64,000 nucleotides of DNA from Arion vulgaris (Eukaryota > Mollusca > Gastropoda > Stylommatophora > Arionidae): the NCBI GenBank assembly GCA_020796225.1, contig CM036753.1, positions 87,777,703-87,841,702 on the forward strand, in the 5' to 3' direction. Under the pieces are notes generated by a model. That model worked only from the letters and a program-made list of their open reading frames with translations, made no database searches and was not told the DNA's origin. This document shows positions 46,195 through 56,545 of this stretch, piece by piece; within the stretch, counting starts at the first letter, position 1, and the number at the start of each line of letters is the position of its first letter. The position numbers and the translations under genes were made by a program.

Positions 46195-47445
46195 AAATGT
46201 GCAAGGAAACAACGGCGCGCCAGATTAGTGAGCTGGCACTAATCCCTATCCTCACCTCCACGTAGTGACCCTGGTAACAGACGGTAGTTCCGGTCTGGCT
46301 AAGAGGGCACGTGTCGTGGGAGAGCTACTTTTGGGCAAGTACAGATGCAAAGGTAGTCACGCTAGTTGAGATCCGCTCGCAACACAAACGAGCGAACTCC
46401 CAGAGTAGCTATTAATGCTCGTCTCTCCGGACCGATGGGAAAAGCTTGAAGGATAAACGTGGAACAGCGTGTGGCGAAATTCGGAGCCCACGCATACTCT
46501 CTCTTGAGCCGCCTCTCTTGAGCCGATGAGTATGCTGTGTGTCGAGTTGAGCCGCACGTTGTCCACATAGGCAAAACTCTGGCCCCCATCACGGAGATGA
46601 GGGCACGATTCAAAGCCTTCGTATAGACGTCGACCCGCGCGGGACGAAATTCGGAGTCCGCGCAGTGACCTCTCTCTTGAGACCTCTTCTTCATGGAGCC
46701 GATGAACATGCTGGGAGTCGAGTTGAGCTGCGCGTGGGTCCACGGTGGAATTAACAGAAATGGTAAGGTAAGCACCAGGGCAGAGCGTGCACGCATGCAA
46801 GCGATGCACGGGTGGGCCCTCAGGTGGCGAAATCCATGATACCATCACAGAGGTGGGAGATCGAGTTGAGTCACAGGCAGCGAAATTCCAGGTAAATGGA
46901 AGCACGATACGGAAGGAACGAAAAATGTGAGCACGGCGAGAACTGATGGTGACCAGGCACCAGGGCAGAGAGAGCACGCACGCTGGCGATGTCATTGTGG
47001 GTCCCACCGAGGTCAGATGGACGGCATGCAAGGAAGGCACGGCAAGCGCGCAGGCACGACAGGCGCGGCAGGCATGGCAAGCGCGGCATGCACGGCAAGT
47101 GCAGCAAGAGCGGCAGGCAGGGCAAGCACGGCAGGACGAGGGAAAGCCCAGCAGAGGTAAAGCCAGTGCACGTTTCGCTCGAAGGAACTACTGCTGCCTT
47201 GTAGTTTGATTGGGGACAATCAAGGCTAGCGGAGCAAACCGTACATAAACCTGGACTGCCGGCAAACCAAGGTATCCACAAAACGACCGGATTGCTGGGC
47301 AGATGGCACTCATAAGCCCGGGAGGGCAGGCCGTCTAAGGGTCGCTGCCCTAAAAGAAAATGACAACCTGCTACCTTGTGGGTTTTGGCTGGGGACAGCA
47401 AAAGGCTAGCGGAGAGCGAACCGTACACAAACGCTAGTTGAAATC
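46195..47445. repeat. GC-rich island with a period near 180 bp
   Basis: Clearly richer in G and C than all flanking DNA. Repeated words show the period: GAAATTCGGAG at 46470 and 46645, AGCACCAGGGCAGAG at 46770 and 46950-46970, TCGAGTTGAG at 46537, 46718 and 46862, and GGCTAGCGGAG with CGAACCGTAC/CAAACCGTAC at 47225 and 47408. The section 47025-47150 is a shorter CGGCAGGCA/ACGGCAAG repeat. Long frames on both strands (up to 227 codons at 46357-47040, minus) overlap each other and follow the repeat; I see no domain in them and do not call them genes. Confidence 0.75.
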
Positions 47446-47584
47446 GAACACACTACCGAAAGATAAGCACCTGAGCTCCAATTGGTACTGAAGGCTGTGC
47501 ACGTACATCCGTTCTGATGTTTGGCTGTTTATATATCACAATAGAATGATAAAAACGGCTTAAGAACGATCGTGAGGGAGAGAG
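47446..47584. other. Spacer
   Basis: Nothing recognised. Ends in a GAGAGAGAGAAGG run. Confidence 0.35.
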
Positions 47585-47720
47585 AGAAGGGACTGATTGA
47601 TTGATTGAATAGATAATAATCATTGCACTTCAGTGAATAACCATGTGGGCTCTGTACCCTTTCATACTCATGAAGATCTCAGCGGCAGTAAACTAACTCA
47701 GTAGCACCGATCAGATGGTC
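47585..47720 (+). repeat. Short interspersed repeat S3, copy 2
   Basis: Begins with GATTGATTGATTGAATAGATAA, then ATCATTGCACTTCAGTGAATAA, and closes with GATCTCAGCGGCAGTAAAC and GTAGCACCGAT. The GATT run is likely the tail or target preference of this family. Confidence 0.75.
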
Positions 47721-47941
47721 ACAATTTTTAAGTTAGTGAGAACAAAAATTTGTGTTGGAATTTTATTTTCATCTTTGCAATTAATTTTGCACGGCCAGCG
47801 AATTCGCACTCTTTTCGTATTCATCTGTCATTGACTCTTTTACATGATCAACTTGAACGATAGGACTAGTAACGCGATCTCACCTACATTGAAATCAGAG
47901 ATCTCGAAAAATATCCCGATCACTCCAGACGAGAAATGAAC

Positions 47942-48222
47942 GAGAGGTGAGAACTTACCTGTGTAACGAGAGGTGAGAACTTACCTTTGTAACGAGAGGT
48001 GAGAACTTACCTTTGTAACGAGAGGTGAGAACTTACCTTTGTAACGAGAGGTGAGAACTTACCTTTGTAACGAGAGGTGAGAACTTACCTTTGTAACGAG
48101 AGGTGAGAATTTACCTTTGTAACGAGAGGTGAGAACTTACCTTTGTAACGAGAGGTGAGAACTTACCTTTGTAACGAGAGGTGAGAACTTACCTTTGTAA
48201 CGATAGGTGAGAACTTACCTTC
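47942..48222. repeat. 26-bp tandem array, 11 units, splice-donor-like
   Basis: The unit is GAGAGGTGAGAACTTACC followed by TTTGTAAC. Exact 26-bp spacing runs from 47942 to 48202, and the array ends in TTACCTTCATTC. On the minus strand every unit contains AAAGGTAAGT, and on the plus strand AGAGGTGAGA. Confidence 0.96.
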
Positions 48223-48544
48223 ATTCAGCAGAGACCCCCTCACCCAATATTTAGCCCCTACACACATTTATCAGACCAAACCCAGGTTTGTGGTCATCAC
48301 CTGAGAGTCAGATATGACGATGGCCCAATAAACTGAGCCCCAGAGAGTTATTGGAGAGCAGCGGTAAAATTTGATACTGAAAGTCATTTTCCTGTATGCT
48401 CCAATCATCTATACAATTGCACTACTTTGCGTTTTACTTATTTATTTTCCAGTTAGTCTTAGTGATTTTTAACTCTCTTTCAATATTAGATGTAATGTTT
48501 TGTATTTTCATAAAGATAATCTTGTATCGTACATTACATTTAGC
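48223..48544. other. Spacer
   Basis: Nothing recognised. A 74-codon frame overlapping 48434-48658 is unsupported. Confidence 0.35.
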
Positions 48545-48758
48545 TCTGTAGACTTCGTTACGGAAACTAAGAACCTGGTTCAAATGTCCTCGGCGGGCAG
48601 TTTGGAAGCAAATTTGTTCGCGTGGAAATGAACAGTAAAAATAGATCTCACCGTTCAAAAAACAATGACAAACTACTGAACGTATAAGTGGTGCTGCTTA
48701 GAAAATCGACGACTCGCTTACTGTGATTGATGGTGACGTCCTGTAATGGATACGCCCC
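48545..48758 (+). mobile_element. SINE S2 (subfamily b)
   Basis: B-box-like CCTGGTTCAAATGTCC, then GGCAGTTTGGAAGCAAAT, AACAATGACAAACTACTGAACG and GACGTCCTGTAATGGATAC. Confidence 0.8.
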
Positions 48759-49142
48759 TGATTTCTAGTTTATTGTAGACTAAACATTCTTCAAATTGAA
48801 ATAAACAAATTGCAATTGTTGTGTCCCTGTTTCCAGCTTTGAATATTATATTATTACGACCACAAAAATAAACACAATTTATATCTGTACTGCACAGAGT
48901 AACTGATAAGTAAAATGTTTTGTTTTTATGTTACGTTTGTCTACTAGATTCGATTATTGATTGATAATATCAACAAAGTTCTCGACAAATATTCTAATAG
49001 ACTTTTTTTTATATTTCTGTGCCAATCTGGTCTTGCGAAATAAAAAGCAATTCAGAATAGGTTTTTACGATGCGTCCTGAAAGTACATAATTACAAATGT
49101 CTTATTTTTCCATAGTATAGCTAACTGCATTAACGATATTTC
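48759..49142. other. AT-rich spacer
   Basis: Nothing recognised. Confidence 0.35.
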
Positions 49143-49270
49143 AGATTTCTTCTTTACGTTCGTTCTTTACGACTAATTTTAATCACTCTTTGTGATATAT
49201 TTGATCTTTGCCAAGAACGTGTATACGTTGCACATTGGTTTGGTAGGCCCCTAAACGCATAGACTTCTCA
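49143..49270 (-). repeat. Dispersed repeat R3, copy 2
   Basis: Inverted relative of 41676-41805. Confidence 0.85.
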
Positions 49271-49427
49271 CGTTTAAAACATGTGCATCCGAGTTCAGTC
49301 AAACCTCCTTAGCGCCTCTTACGACATGCATGGCAGGTAACAGTGGTTCTATTCTTTACACCCCAAATTTGGGCTCCGGTAACCACTCGGGTGGATATTT
49401 CAGTCATTAACTACTCTATATGAGAGT

Positions 49428-49590
49428 CATGATATAGTTGGGATTAGTGCATTTGCTTTGTAGACGCGTGGTCCCAGGATCAAATTTCACAGTGAAGGTA
49501 AAACTTGTTATCTAACTGTAACGGCTCTCAGGTCGACTCAACAATAATTGGGCCAAGAAGAACACTATGAAATAAAGACGATCAGTGTGA
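49428..49590 (+). repeat. SINE-like repeat S5, copy 1
   Basis: GGATCAAATTTCACAGTG is in a B-box-like position, followed by CGGCTCTCAGGTCGACTC and the end AAATAAAGACGATCAGTGTG. It resembles 58415-58545, where GGTTCAATTCC is a better B box and the end is AAGTAAAGACGATTCGTGTT. Confidence 0.55.
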
Positions 49591-49609
49591 TTTTTATTTG
49601 ATTACATTT

Positions 49610-50036
49610 GCTTCAGAATGTCCAAAATGGCAAGTTGCTGTATGAATGGATGTCGTCTATCGAGGTTTCCAATCTCCAAAAAACTTACTTGAATCTATTG
49701 TCCTGGGCATGTGGGTGTTCGAGGCAATGAAGGATCGGAAGTCTTGTACCAGCAGCATCGATTGTCGGTGAGTTGAAGATCAATCAGGGAAGTCCTTCGA
49801 TTTCTCAACAATTGTCTCTTTTATGAAAACACTAAAATTGATATTGAATCTAGTCAACGATTTTAGTAGTTTGAAGTTACATGTTGTAAACTCAGAACCG
49901 GGTGCTTGCAGGACAGAGTGAGAAGTGTATTCAACCATCGAACCACGGGAACCATCAGTTCCTCCACTGAGGAAGACTGAGTACCTATGTGCCTATCCTA
50001 GGTGCTATGATGTCAGTTCAGTAACCAAAAACTAAG
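49610..50036 (+). pseudogene. RNase H-bearing LINE 3' end (family G), copy 1
   Basis: Broken frames give a PGHVGVRGNEGSE motif (about 49705-49745), the hallmark His-containing end of a retrotransposon RNase H domain. A SIREVLRFLNN-like helix comes next. The C-terminal segment at 49950-50020 reads like LRKTEYLCAYPRC. The 3' end CAGTAACCAAAAACTAA is a variant of the tail seen in copies 2 and 3. RNase H would degrade the RNA strand during reverse transcription. Confidence 0.75.
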
Positions 50037-50119
50037 TACACAAGTTCAATACCTTGGTTACGTAAATAACAACAATGGAGATTGTACAACACAAATCAGA
50101 ATTGAGCTAGGGTATAGAG

Positions 50120-50300
50120 TTTCAATAATGACACACTTGGTAATGGGAGACAGTAATTCTCTGAATTTCAATAATGCACACTTGTAATGGGAGACAGCAA
50201 TTCTTTGAATTTCAATAATGGCACACTTGGTAATGGAGACAGTAATTTCGAATTTCAATAATGGCACCTTGGTAATGGAGACAGTAATTCTCTGAATTGC
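50120..50300. repeat. 46-47-bp tandem repeat, about 4 units
   Basis: The unit contains TTCAATAATGGCACACTTGG and TAATGGGAGACAGTAATTCTCTGAA, with small deletions in each copy. Confidence 0.9.
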
Positions 50301-50309
50301 TGGTCAGCA

Positions 50310-50480
50310 GAGTGTCATAGGGCACTGCTACTCCGATACATGGGATACAAAGCAAAAGTACATCCACACAAAAGATGGACCACAGATATAGAAGTAAGAC
50401 ACTTTATGAAGCACACACAAAAACATTGAATGAGTATGAAATACAACCAACCAGCAATATCAGTAGATGACAATACTTTG
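50310..50480 (+). mobile_element. LINE C-terminal fragment (family A)
   Basis: RYMGYKAKVHPHKRWTTDIE-like codons correspond to YNKYRAEGRSRKR and YNGYKANGSPCKKW of the other family A copies. Confidence 0.55.
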
Positions 50481-50539
50481 GCAAAGCAAAAACAAATAAA
50501 CAAAAGACAAACTTCTGAGGACTTGCATCTTAATTTTGG

Positions 50540-50875
50540 CAACATAAGTATGTGAATCATGGACAATAACCAAACATTAACGAACAGAATCGATTCCTTT
50601 GAAACAAAGTGCTACAGAAAATAACTGACACAGAAGAGAACAGATATAGACATCCTTCAAGACCTGAACATCGAAGCACATTAGTTCACAAACAACATGT
50701 CCCGGAAATTGACATATTTTTATCACATTAAACGTCTTATTGGTTATAAGAGAACAGTAATGGGGACATGGTTCCTGGATGACGAGACAGGTTACCACCA
50801 AGACGAGGGTAGAAAAAAAAAGATATTAAAAAACGTTAAACATGACGTTGAAGAAGATGTGAGAACTTGCTAAAG
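50540..50875 (+). mobile_element. LINE 3' end (family C), copy 2
   Basis: Broken frames give CESWTIT, RIDSFETKCYRKI, then YFYHIKRLIGYKRTVMG and a C-terminal ELAKDRDVFMLAKM-like stretch (50855-50905). Relative of 34865-35245. Confidence 0.7.
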
Positions 50876-51129
50876 ATCGCGACGTTTTCATGTTGGCTAA
50901 GATGAAAGCAAGGTTACAAAAGGAGATCATGCTGCATGAGTGAGTGATCACCCAACGCTTGTAATCACCCATATCGAAATGAGCGTATTTTATTGTCGAC
51001 ATTGCATTCATTTTTTAAATCGAATTTTTCAACAGAAACCCAAGTGTCAATCAAAAGTTTAAGTTACACTTTAATTGACAAATCTTTTTTCAATTATGTC
51101 CCTTGCAATATTTAATTTAGAATGCAAAC

Positions 51130-51490
51130 TTTCCATGTTAAATGAAGTGCATTAGAAGAGCTACAGAAGTTCCAATAAGAAACAAAATTAGAAATGAGAA
51201 AATCAGAAGACCGGAGGTGCAACCAGTCAAGCAATTCATAAAAGAATAATAGATTAAATGGTTTGGACACCTGACAAGAATGCCCTGATATCGTCTACCA
51301 CAGAGAGCCATATTGAATAAGTATAACAAGTACAGAGCAGAAGGACGATCCCGCAAACGATAGAGCGATGACATCAAGAACAGCTTTACGAAAATGAATA
51401 ACAGTTTACAGAGTGCCTTGGATAAAACACACACAAGATCACTACACCCCCTCCCGCACCCAACACTTCTGTTAAGAAGTAAATGGTGGA
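51130..51490 (+). mobile_element. LINE C-terminal fragment (family A)
   Basis: Broken frames read MKCIRRATEVPIRNKIRNE, KQFIKE-IKWFGHLTRMP, YRLPQRAILNKYNKYRAEGR and DIKNSFTKMNNSLQSALDKTHTR. They are colinear with 37320-37670, the closest relative in the window. Confidence 0.8.
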
Positions 51491-51770
51491 AGAGAAGAAA
51501 AACAACTTCCCATGAGTCTCTGTATGTATTTTGGACATAAAAAAGGCTGAAGGGTTGGAGAAAACTATTTGGAAAGAGGCATCCAGCAAAGAGAATTCGA
51601 GGAAGACCACGGAGATTATGGATTCATGACGTAACGAATGATTTAAGCAAGACGGCTGCAGTTTCGAGACATCTGGCCTATGAGGGAGAGAAATTCCAAT
51701 GGACTGTTAAGGTGTGAAAGCTCTGCTCAGGAAAATATATATTTGATGATGAGTCTTCAGTGTAGTTTGT
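51491..51770 (+). mobile_element. LINE 3' end (family B), copy 2
   Basis: RLEKTIWKEASSKENSR-like codons, a GRPRRLWIHDVTNDLSKT-like stretch, HLAYEGEKFQ and CSGK, ending at TTTGATGATGAG. It matches the minus-strand copy at 14640-14780 and beyond. Confidence 0.7.
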
Positions 51771-51889
51771 GAAGTTCATCACTAAACTCGATGTTGATTA
51801 TATAACCGACATGTGATCACTGATAACGTGACAATAGTCACGCACACAAGAGTGACAACACTCAATTACACAATTTTAATATATTTCAG

Positions 51890-52120
51890 AATTGTAAATC
51901 CCACTCGTTGACCAGAATGAGAGAGATGGGTTTCGATATTGGTGCAGTTCGAAAAGAACGACATGCCAAATATACAAAGAGATTGATTAATCAACATCGA
52001 ACTGGCGTGTTGGGCCGCTGGACGCTGCTGGATTTGTTTGTTGAGGAGGAGATCAGAGCACCAATGGACATGTCCGGAGTGCTATGATGATAGTCCTTAT
52101 AAAACTGATAACTGATAACA
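51890..52120 (+). pseudogene. RNase H-bearing LINE 3' end (family G), copy 2
   Basis: One open frame reads MREMGFDIGAVRKERHAK, then RLINQHRTGVLGRWTLLDLF, resembling the helical C-terminus that follows the RNase H domain in this LINE group. It ends in AACTGATAACTGATAAC, a short tandem tail typical of some non-LTR elements. Confidence 0.7.
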
Positions 52121-52319
52121 TATTAATCTAGACACTAGACAAAAGAAGTTACTTTCATGGAATTCAAACACAATTACTTAATAACAAAAAGTATAATATT
52201 TTCCACTGCTGATTGAAGATAACATTTTACAATTATCGTTAGATCCGACTAGGTTTATCAGAACGAATGTACCAGAACATAAACTGTATCTTCATTAGAT
52301 AACTAATATTCATGCATAC

Positions 52320-52795
52320 AAAATTATGTTACTTAAGAAGTGTACACAATTATGTTACTTAAGAAGTGTACACAATTATGTTACTTAAGAAGTGTACACA
52401 ATTATGTTACTCAAGAAGTGTACCCAATTATGTTACTTAAGAAGTGTACACAATTATGTTACTTAAGAAGTGTACACAATTATGTTACTTAAGAAGTGTA
52501 CACAATTATGTTACTCAAGAAGTGTACCCAATTATGTTACTTAAGAAGTGTACACAATTATGTTACTTAAGAAGTGTACACAATTATGTTACTTAAGAAG
52601 TGTACACAATTATGTTACTTAAGAAGTGTACACAATTATGTTACTTAAGAAGTGTACACAATTATGTTACTTAAGAAGTGTACACAATTATGTTATTAAA
52701 GTGTACACAATTATGTTACTTAAGAAGTGTACACAATTATGTTACTTAAGAAGTGTACACAATTATGTTACTTAAGAAGTGTACACAAATATGTT
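52320..52795. repeat. 26-bp tandem array, about 18 units
   Basis: The unit is ACACAATTATGTTACTTAAG followed by AAGTGT. One unit near 52690 lost six bases. A linked double variant (TCAAG plus ACCCAATT) appears at 52411 and again 104 bp (four units) later at 52515. Confidence 0.96.
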
Positions 52796-52855
52796 AGAGA
52801 ACGGTAACAAGTTTAGAGAACAAAACAAGAGCTACATGAAACTTTCACGAATTAC

Positions 52856-53055
52856 TTTGATTGATTGATTCATTGATTGATTGATATGATTATATGGTAG
52901 AACTGGATGTCTGAGAGGTGTGTTTAATCAACGAACCACGGAAACCATCAGTATGTATACTCTTCGATATCTGTTGGAGGAGACTGAGCACCTATGGGTC
53001 TGCCCGGAGTGCAATGACGTCAGTTTAGTAACCAATAACCAATAACCATCAAGGT
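52856..53055 (+). mobile_element. RNase H-bearing LINE 3' end (family G), copy 3
   Basis: After a (TTGA)n run (52857-52885), codons read like TISMYTLRYLLEETEHLW, then VCPECNDVSLVTN. The tail is AGTAACCAATAACCAATAACC. The segment 52925-53030 is the closest match to 49935-50025. Confidence 0.7.
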
Positions 53056-53570
53056 AGTCATAACAGCAATAGAGGCCCTAATGAAATTAATGTGCTAGAA
53101 CTCTCACCGTCATTCACTATAACAAATATGTGAACGATCATTAAATGTAACCTTTTAGAGTTACTCGTACTTCACAAAATGTATGTTAATTTGTAAAGAG
53201 TTTTTTAAAAACATCAAGATAATATTAATCAGTACACTTTTAAAACATTTTAAATCTCAAGAAACATGATTCGGCATTCCTTACTTCATGTTTGAATAAT
53301 GTGTGTAATACGTGCATTGTTTTGAGTACTTAATTTAAATTTCATTTTCGTAGTAAACTCGGTACTCTCAGAGTGAGTTTGAACGGAAGCAACCATGAAT
53401 TCAACATCATGATATGATATCGGTCAACTGTAAGTGCTGTACTCTCATAATGTTATATAATCTGTTTGTCTGTGTTGTGTATAACACAGTATAGACATTT
53501 CTTTGCCGTTAGAGATTCGTGTAGAAACAAATTGTGGAAAATATCGTCAATCTACGGAGTTAACGACAAC
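53056..53570. other. AT-rich spacer
   Basis: Nothing recognised. Confidence 0.35.
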
Positions 53571-53574
53571 TTAA

Positions 53575-53712
53575 CCCTTTCACTCCACGATTATTTTTTT
53601 TACGTCTGAGCGCATTTATATTGCAATATATACGGAACTAGCCAGTATACTGGTTTTGCGTAATCTTAAAAAATACTACGAACCATTATATCGTCTCCGA
53701 AGGGCGAAGGGG
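53575..53712. mobile_element. piggyBac MITE, copy 2
   Basis: TTAA at 53571-53574 and 53713-53716. Ends CCCTTTCACTCC and GGCGAAGGGG. The inner TATATTGCAATATATACGG and CCAGTATACTGGTTTTGCG words match copy 1 at 43387-43523. Confidence 0.93.
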
Positions 53713-53844
53713 TTAATTAATATATGCAAAATCCTCTATATAAACAGCCAGTGTACGGTTAGAACAAATACAGGTCTATCAGAAAATGATCCACGTTGAG
53801 TAAGGAATAAAACAAAGATGCGTACTATCACCGATTTATTCATC

Positions 53845-54320
53845 ACGTATATCTTCTTTCTTTCTTTTGTCCTTCTCTGCTTTTTTGCTGCTAAGTGTAG
53901 CAGGTTTAACTGATGATCGGTTTCCGAGATAATGCACGCTCGTCGCTTGATATGGTGTGGTATTGTTGAGTTTTAAGATGTCTGTAACTCCATCAATCCA
54001 TCTTTTCTTGGTCTGCCCCTTCCTCTTGATGATTCCATTTTCAGGTTGTACGCTCTTGCAACTGGTGTATTCGAGTCCATTCTGACCAAGTGGCAAAACC
54101 ATTTGTGTCTCTGTTTTTCAATAAAGATAATAGCAGGTGTTGTTCCGACTGTTCTAATTTCCTCATTTGTTATATGGTCTCTTCTTGTTTTATTTACTGC
54201 TTTCCTCAAGCATCTCATTTCACATGTGGTAATTTTCCTTTCTTGTTCTTTTGTCAGTGTCCATGTTTGGCACTGGTAGCACAGTGTATCACATATATCG
54301 TTCACCATATGTAACCTTCA
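53845..54320 (-). pseudogene. LINE C-terminal fragment (family A)
   Basis: The 111-codon minus-strand frame carries CYQCQTWTLTKEQERKI, EMRCLRKAVNKTRRDH, an IIFIEKQRHKWFCHLVRM motif and SRGRGRPRK. A second frame continues with RKRWIDGVTDILKLNN to about 53845. The break is one shift near 53995. It is the best preserved C-terminus of this family in the window. No RT box is included. Confidence 0.88.
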
Positions 54321-54348
54321 CCATAGTTTTCACCATTAAAAAAAATTA

Positions 54349-54475
54349 CATTGGGACCCCCATTGTGCTACGGAGTTCGTTCACTGCCGCTGAGATCTTT
54401 CTGTGTAAGAAAGATATCGAGCAACATGGTTAGTCACCGAAGTGCAATGATGATGGTCAATCAATCAATCGATCA
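54349..54475 (-). repeat. Short interspersed repeat S3, copy 3
   Basis: The complement contains CATTGCACTTCGGTGACTAACCATG and GATCTCAGCGGCAGTGAACG, ending at GTAGCACAATGGGGGTCCC. On the plus strand it abuts TCAATCAATCAATCGATC (54459-54476). Confidence 0.8.
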
Positions 54476-54476
54476 A

Positions 54477-54777
54477 ATGTGTACTAGCTAACATTAATGA
54501 AGGAACCAACCTTGAGAAACTTTTAACGAATTTTTTTTTATCTACGATCGGACAATCATATTAACAACAGAGGAACAGCTACAGCAACACAATAATAGAC
54601 TTCAGTTAACATGCAATGAATATGATATGAGAACAAAAATTGACAAAACCGAAGTAACGACATTCGATAGAGAGGAATAGCTACCAATATCTCCATCGAC
54701 AGACAGAAAGTCAAAGGCTTTCCATATATAGAGGGCATTATTTCAGCAAATGTAAGAATAACTAACCGTATACTGTG
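54477..54777. other. AT-rich spacer
   Basis: Nothing certain. ACAACAGAGGAACAGCTACA near 54560 resembles LINE coding sequence after the FADD box but is too short to call. Confidence 0.35.
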
Positions 54778-55015
54778 TAAGTTAATTGCATATCCTTTAC
54801 AGGACTTTGCGAATCAACCCCACCTTTTTAACGCTGTTTGTGATTTTTCTAGGCATTATTACGTTCAGTAGTTTGCCATTGCTTTCTGAACAGGTGGTGC
54901 CATAGTCCTGTTGTAAAAATCCCATGACAATTTGCACCAAACTGTCTACAGCGTGATTCGAACAGAATGTCGGGATTAAGGGGCCCAAAAGTCACTTCCC
55001 TAATCCACAGGTATG
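54778..55015 (-). mobile_element. SINE S2 (subfamily a)
   Basis: The complement gives a degraded tRNA-like head, TGTTCGAATCACGCTG, then the CAATGGCAAACTACTGAACG body and CGCAAAGTCCTGTAAAGGATA end. Confidence 0.88.
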
Positions 55016-55326
55016 CATAAAGAATGTTTGGTGCAAGCAGGCCCCCAACCCAGCTATATCTACGTCCCGTGGACACTAGTGCAGCGATTTCTCACCTTCA
55101 CTATCGAAACCCTTGAGGCAATGATTTGACCAGCCACAGCCAACTCAATATTCGCTACATAACGCCCAAAAACCCCTGACCTAGTTTTGAGTTGGGCTGA
55201 TTTTGTATATTTCATAGAACACTGCAAGTTGTTCTGCAATTTTATCTGATTCTATTAGTCAAAGGTTTTTTTGATGAAAATTTTAAACAATACTGGTATT
55301 CGTTTTGTAAACAATTTGTTACATAA
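55016..55326. other. Spacer
   Basis: Nothing recognised. Confidence 0.35.
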
Positions 55327-55408
55327 TACAGGGTGTTCAAGATAAAATTAGCCCGATTGACAAATCAAAGCCTGTAAATTGGGCTACTTTTATGATGAAC
55401 ACCCTATA
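55327..55408. mobile_element. Tiny palindromic MITE, 82 bp
   Basis: Starts TACAGGGTGTTCAAGATAAA and ends ATGATGAACACCCTATA, with inner TTAGCCCGATTG / AATTGGGCTA arms. Terminal words match the 255-bp MITE at 32891. The flanking duplication is unclear. Confidence 0.7.
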
Positions 55409-56084
55409 TAATCTTGATTGAGTATGTTGTGTTTGTTTTAAAATGAATTTTTTTATCCCACAATACTTAATGGGGGTCACCGACGGTTGGTGCCTTATTT
55501 CCTATAATTTTTACCTGAGCCCTCTGGCCGTATGGTTATCAGAGCTACAGACCAGAATACTTGCTATTTTTTGGAATATGATTTTTGAATGATACAGCGG
55601 GACGTTAGACGTTGCTATGTACGGAATCTACATTTTTAGAAAAAAAATGTATTACAGCACAATGCAATGTTTGTTTCCGTTCGGGAAAACATTATGGGGG
55701 ACTGTGCATTCATTCTTCCATACGTCTGGGTCTCCGGTAATCATGGACGTCAAGTAATCACGAACACATACACATATTTACACAATGGTAATTAGTCCTG
55801 TGGCGTAAGGTTTTATGTGTTCACCTCTCGTCTCAAATGTTTTCGGTTCGCTCCCTCTGTAGACATCGAGATATTTTCCAGTGATTTCTGATCTCAGTGG
55901 GTGAGATAGGGTTCCTAGACTTATCAGGACGGACGATAAAACGTAAGTACGTTTCAATTTCACACGTAAAAGACCTTAGCAGTTAAAAATTGAAAAGACA
56001 TTCTGGAAAGCCCTTCCCTGACAAAATTATTCAGACAAGTTTAAAATAAAATCCCTACAAAATATCTTTACCATCTTCTAAATT
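55409..56084. other. Unannotated stretch
   Basis: Nothing recognised. Confidence 0.35.
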
Positions 56085-56200
56085 ACATCGGGGACCCTCG
56101 CCGGTGCTAGGAATTCGTGCACTGTCTCTAAGATCTTCCTGTATAAAGAAGAATCATCTTATATGTATTCACGAAATGCAATGATTATAGTCTTATGAAT
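56085..56200 (-). repeat. Short interspersed repeat S3, copy 4
   Basis: Degenerate relative of 54349-54475 (GGGGACCCTCGCCGGTGCTA, GATCTTCCTGTATAAAGAAG, GAAATGCAATGATTATAG). Confidence 0.65.
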
Positions 56201-56269
56201 CTATCAAACTAAATTAATATTTTTTAAATGTATTCTTTTCAAAAGCATGTTATTTTAAAAAAGTACTTT

Positions 56270-56545
56270 ACGCATATATAGGTATGTGTGTGTCGAGTGT
56301 GTGTGTGTGTATGTCACAGATGTGCATATATAGTTCTCTCTATGTGTGTTTTGTGTGTGTGTGTGTGCGTGTGTGTACAAAGATTTTGCATATATAGTTC
56401 TCTCCGTTTTTGTGCTGTGTGTGTTTGTGTGTGTGTGAGTGGTGTGCCCAAAGACGTGCATATATAGTTATCTTTATTGTGTTCTGTGTGTGCGTGTGTG
56501 AGTGCTTGTGTGTGTGTGAGTGCGTGTGTGTACACAAATTGCATA
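56270..56545. repeat. GT-rich minisatellite, about 4 units of 65-75 bp
   Basis: Each unit is a (GT)n run plus TGCATATATAGTTCTCTC. The minus-strand His/Thr-rich frames are artefacts. Confidence 0.9.

Noticed and set aside
46357..47040. 227-codon minus-strand frame as a gene
   Set aside because: Overlapping long frames exist on the other strand and in another phase, sequence follows a 180-bp DNA repeat, and no domain is visible.
47187..47440. Pair of LTRs from the duplicated GGCTAGCGGAG segment
   Set aside because: The copies are only about 60 bp, 185 bp apart, and match the 180-bp period of the island; no retroelement sequence lies between.
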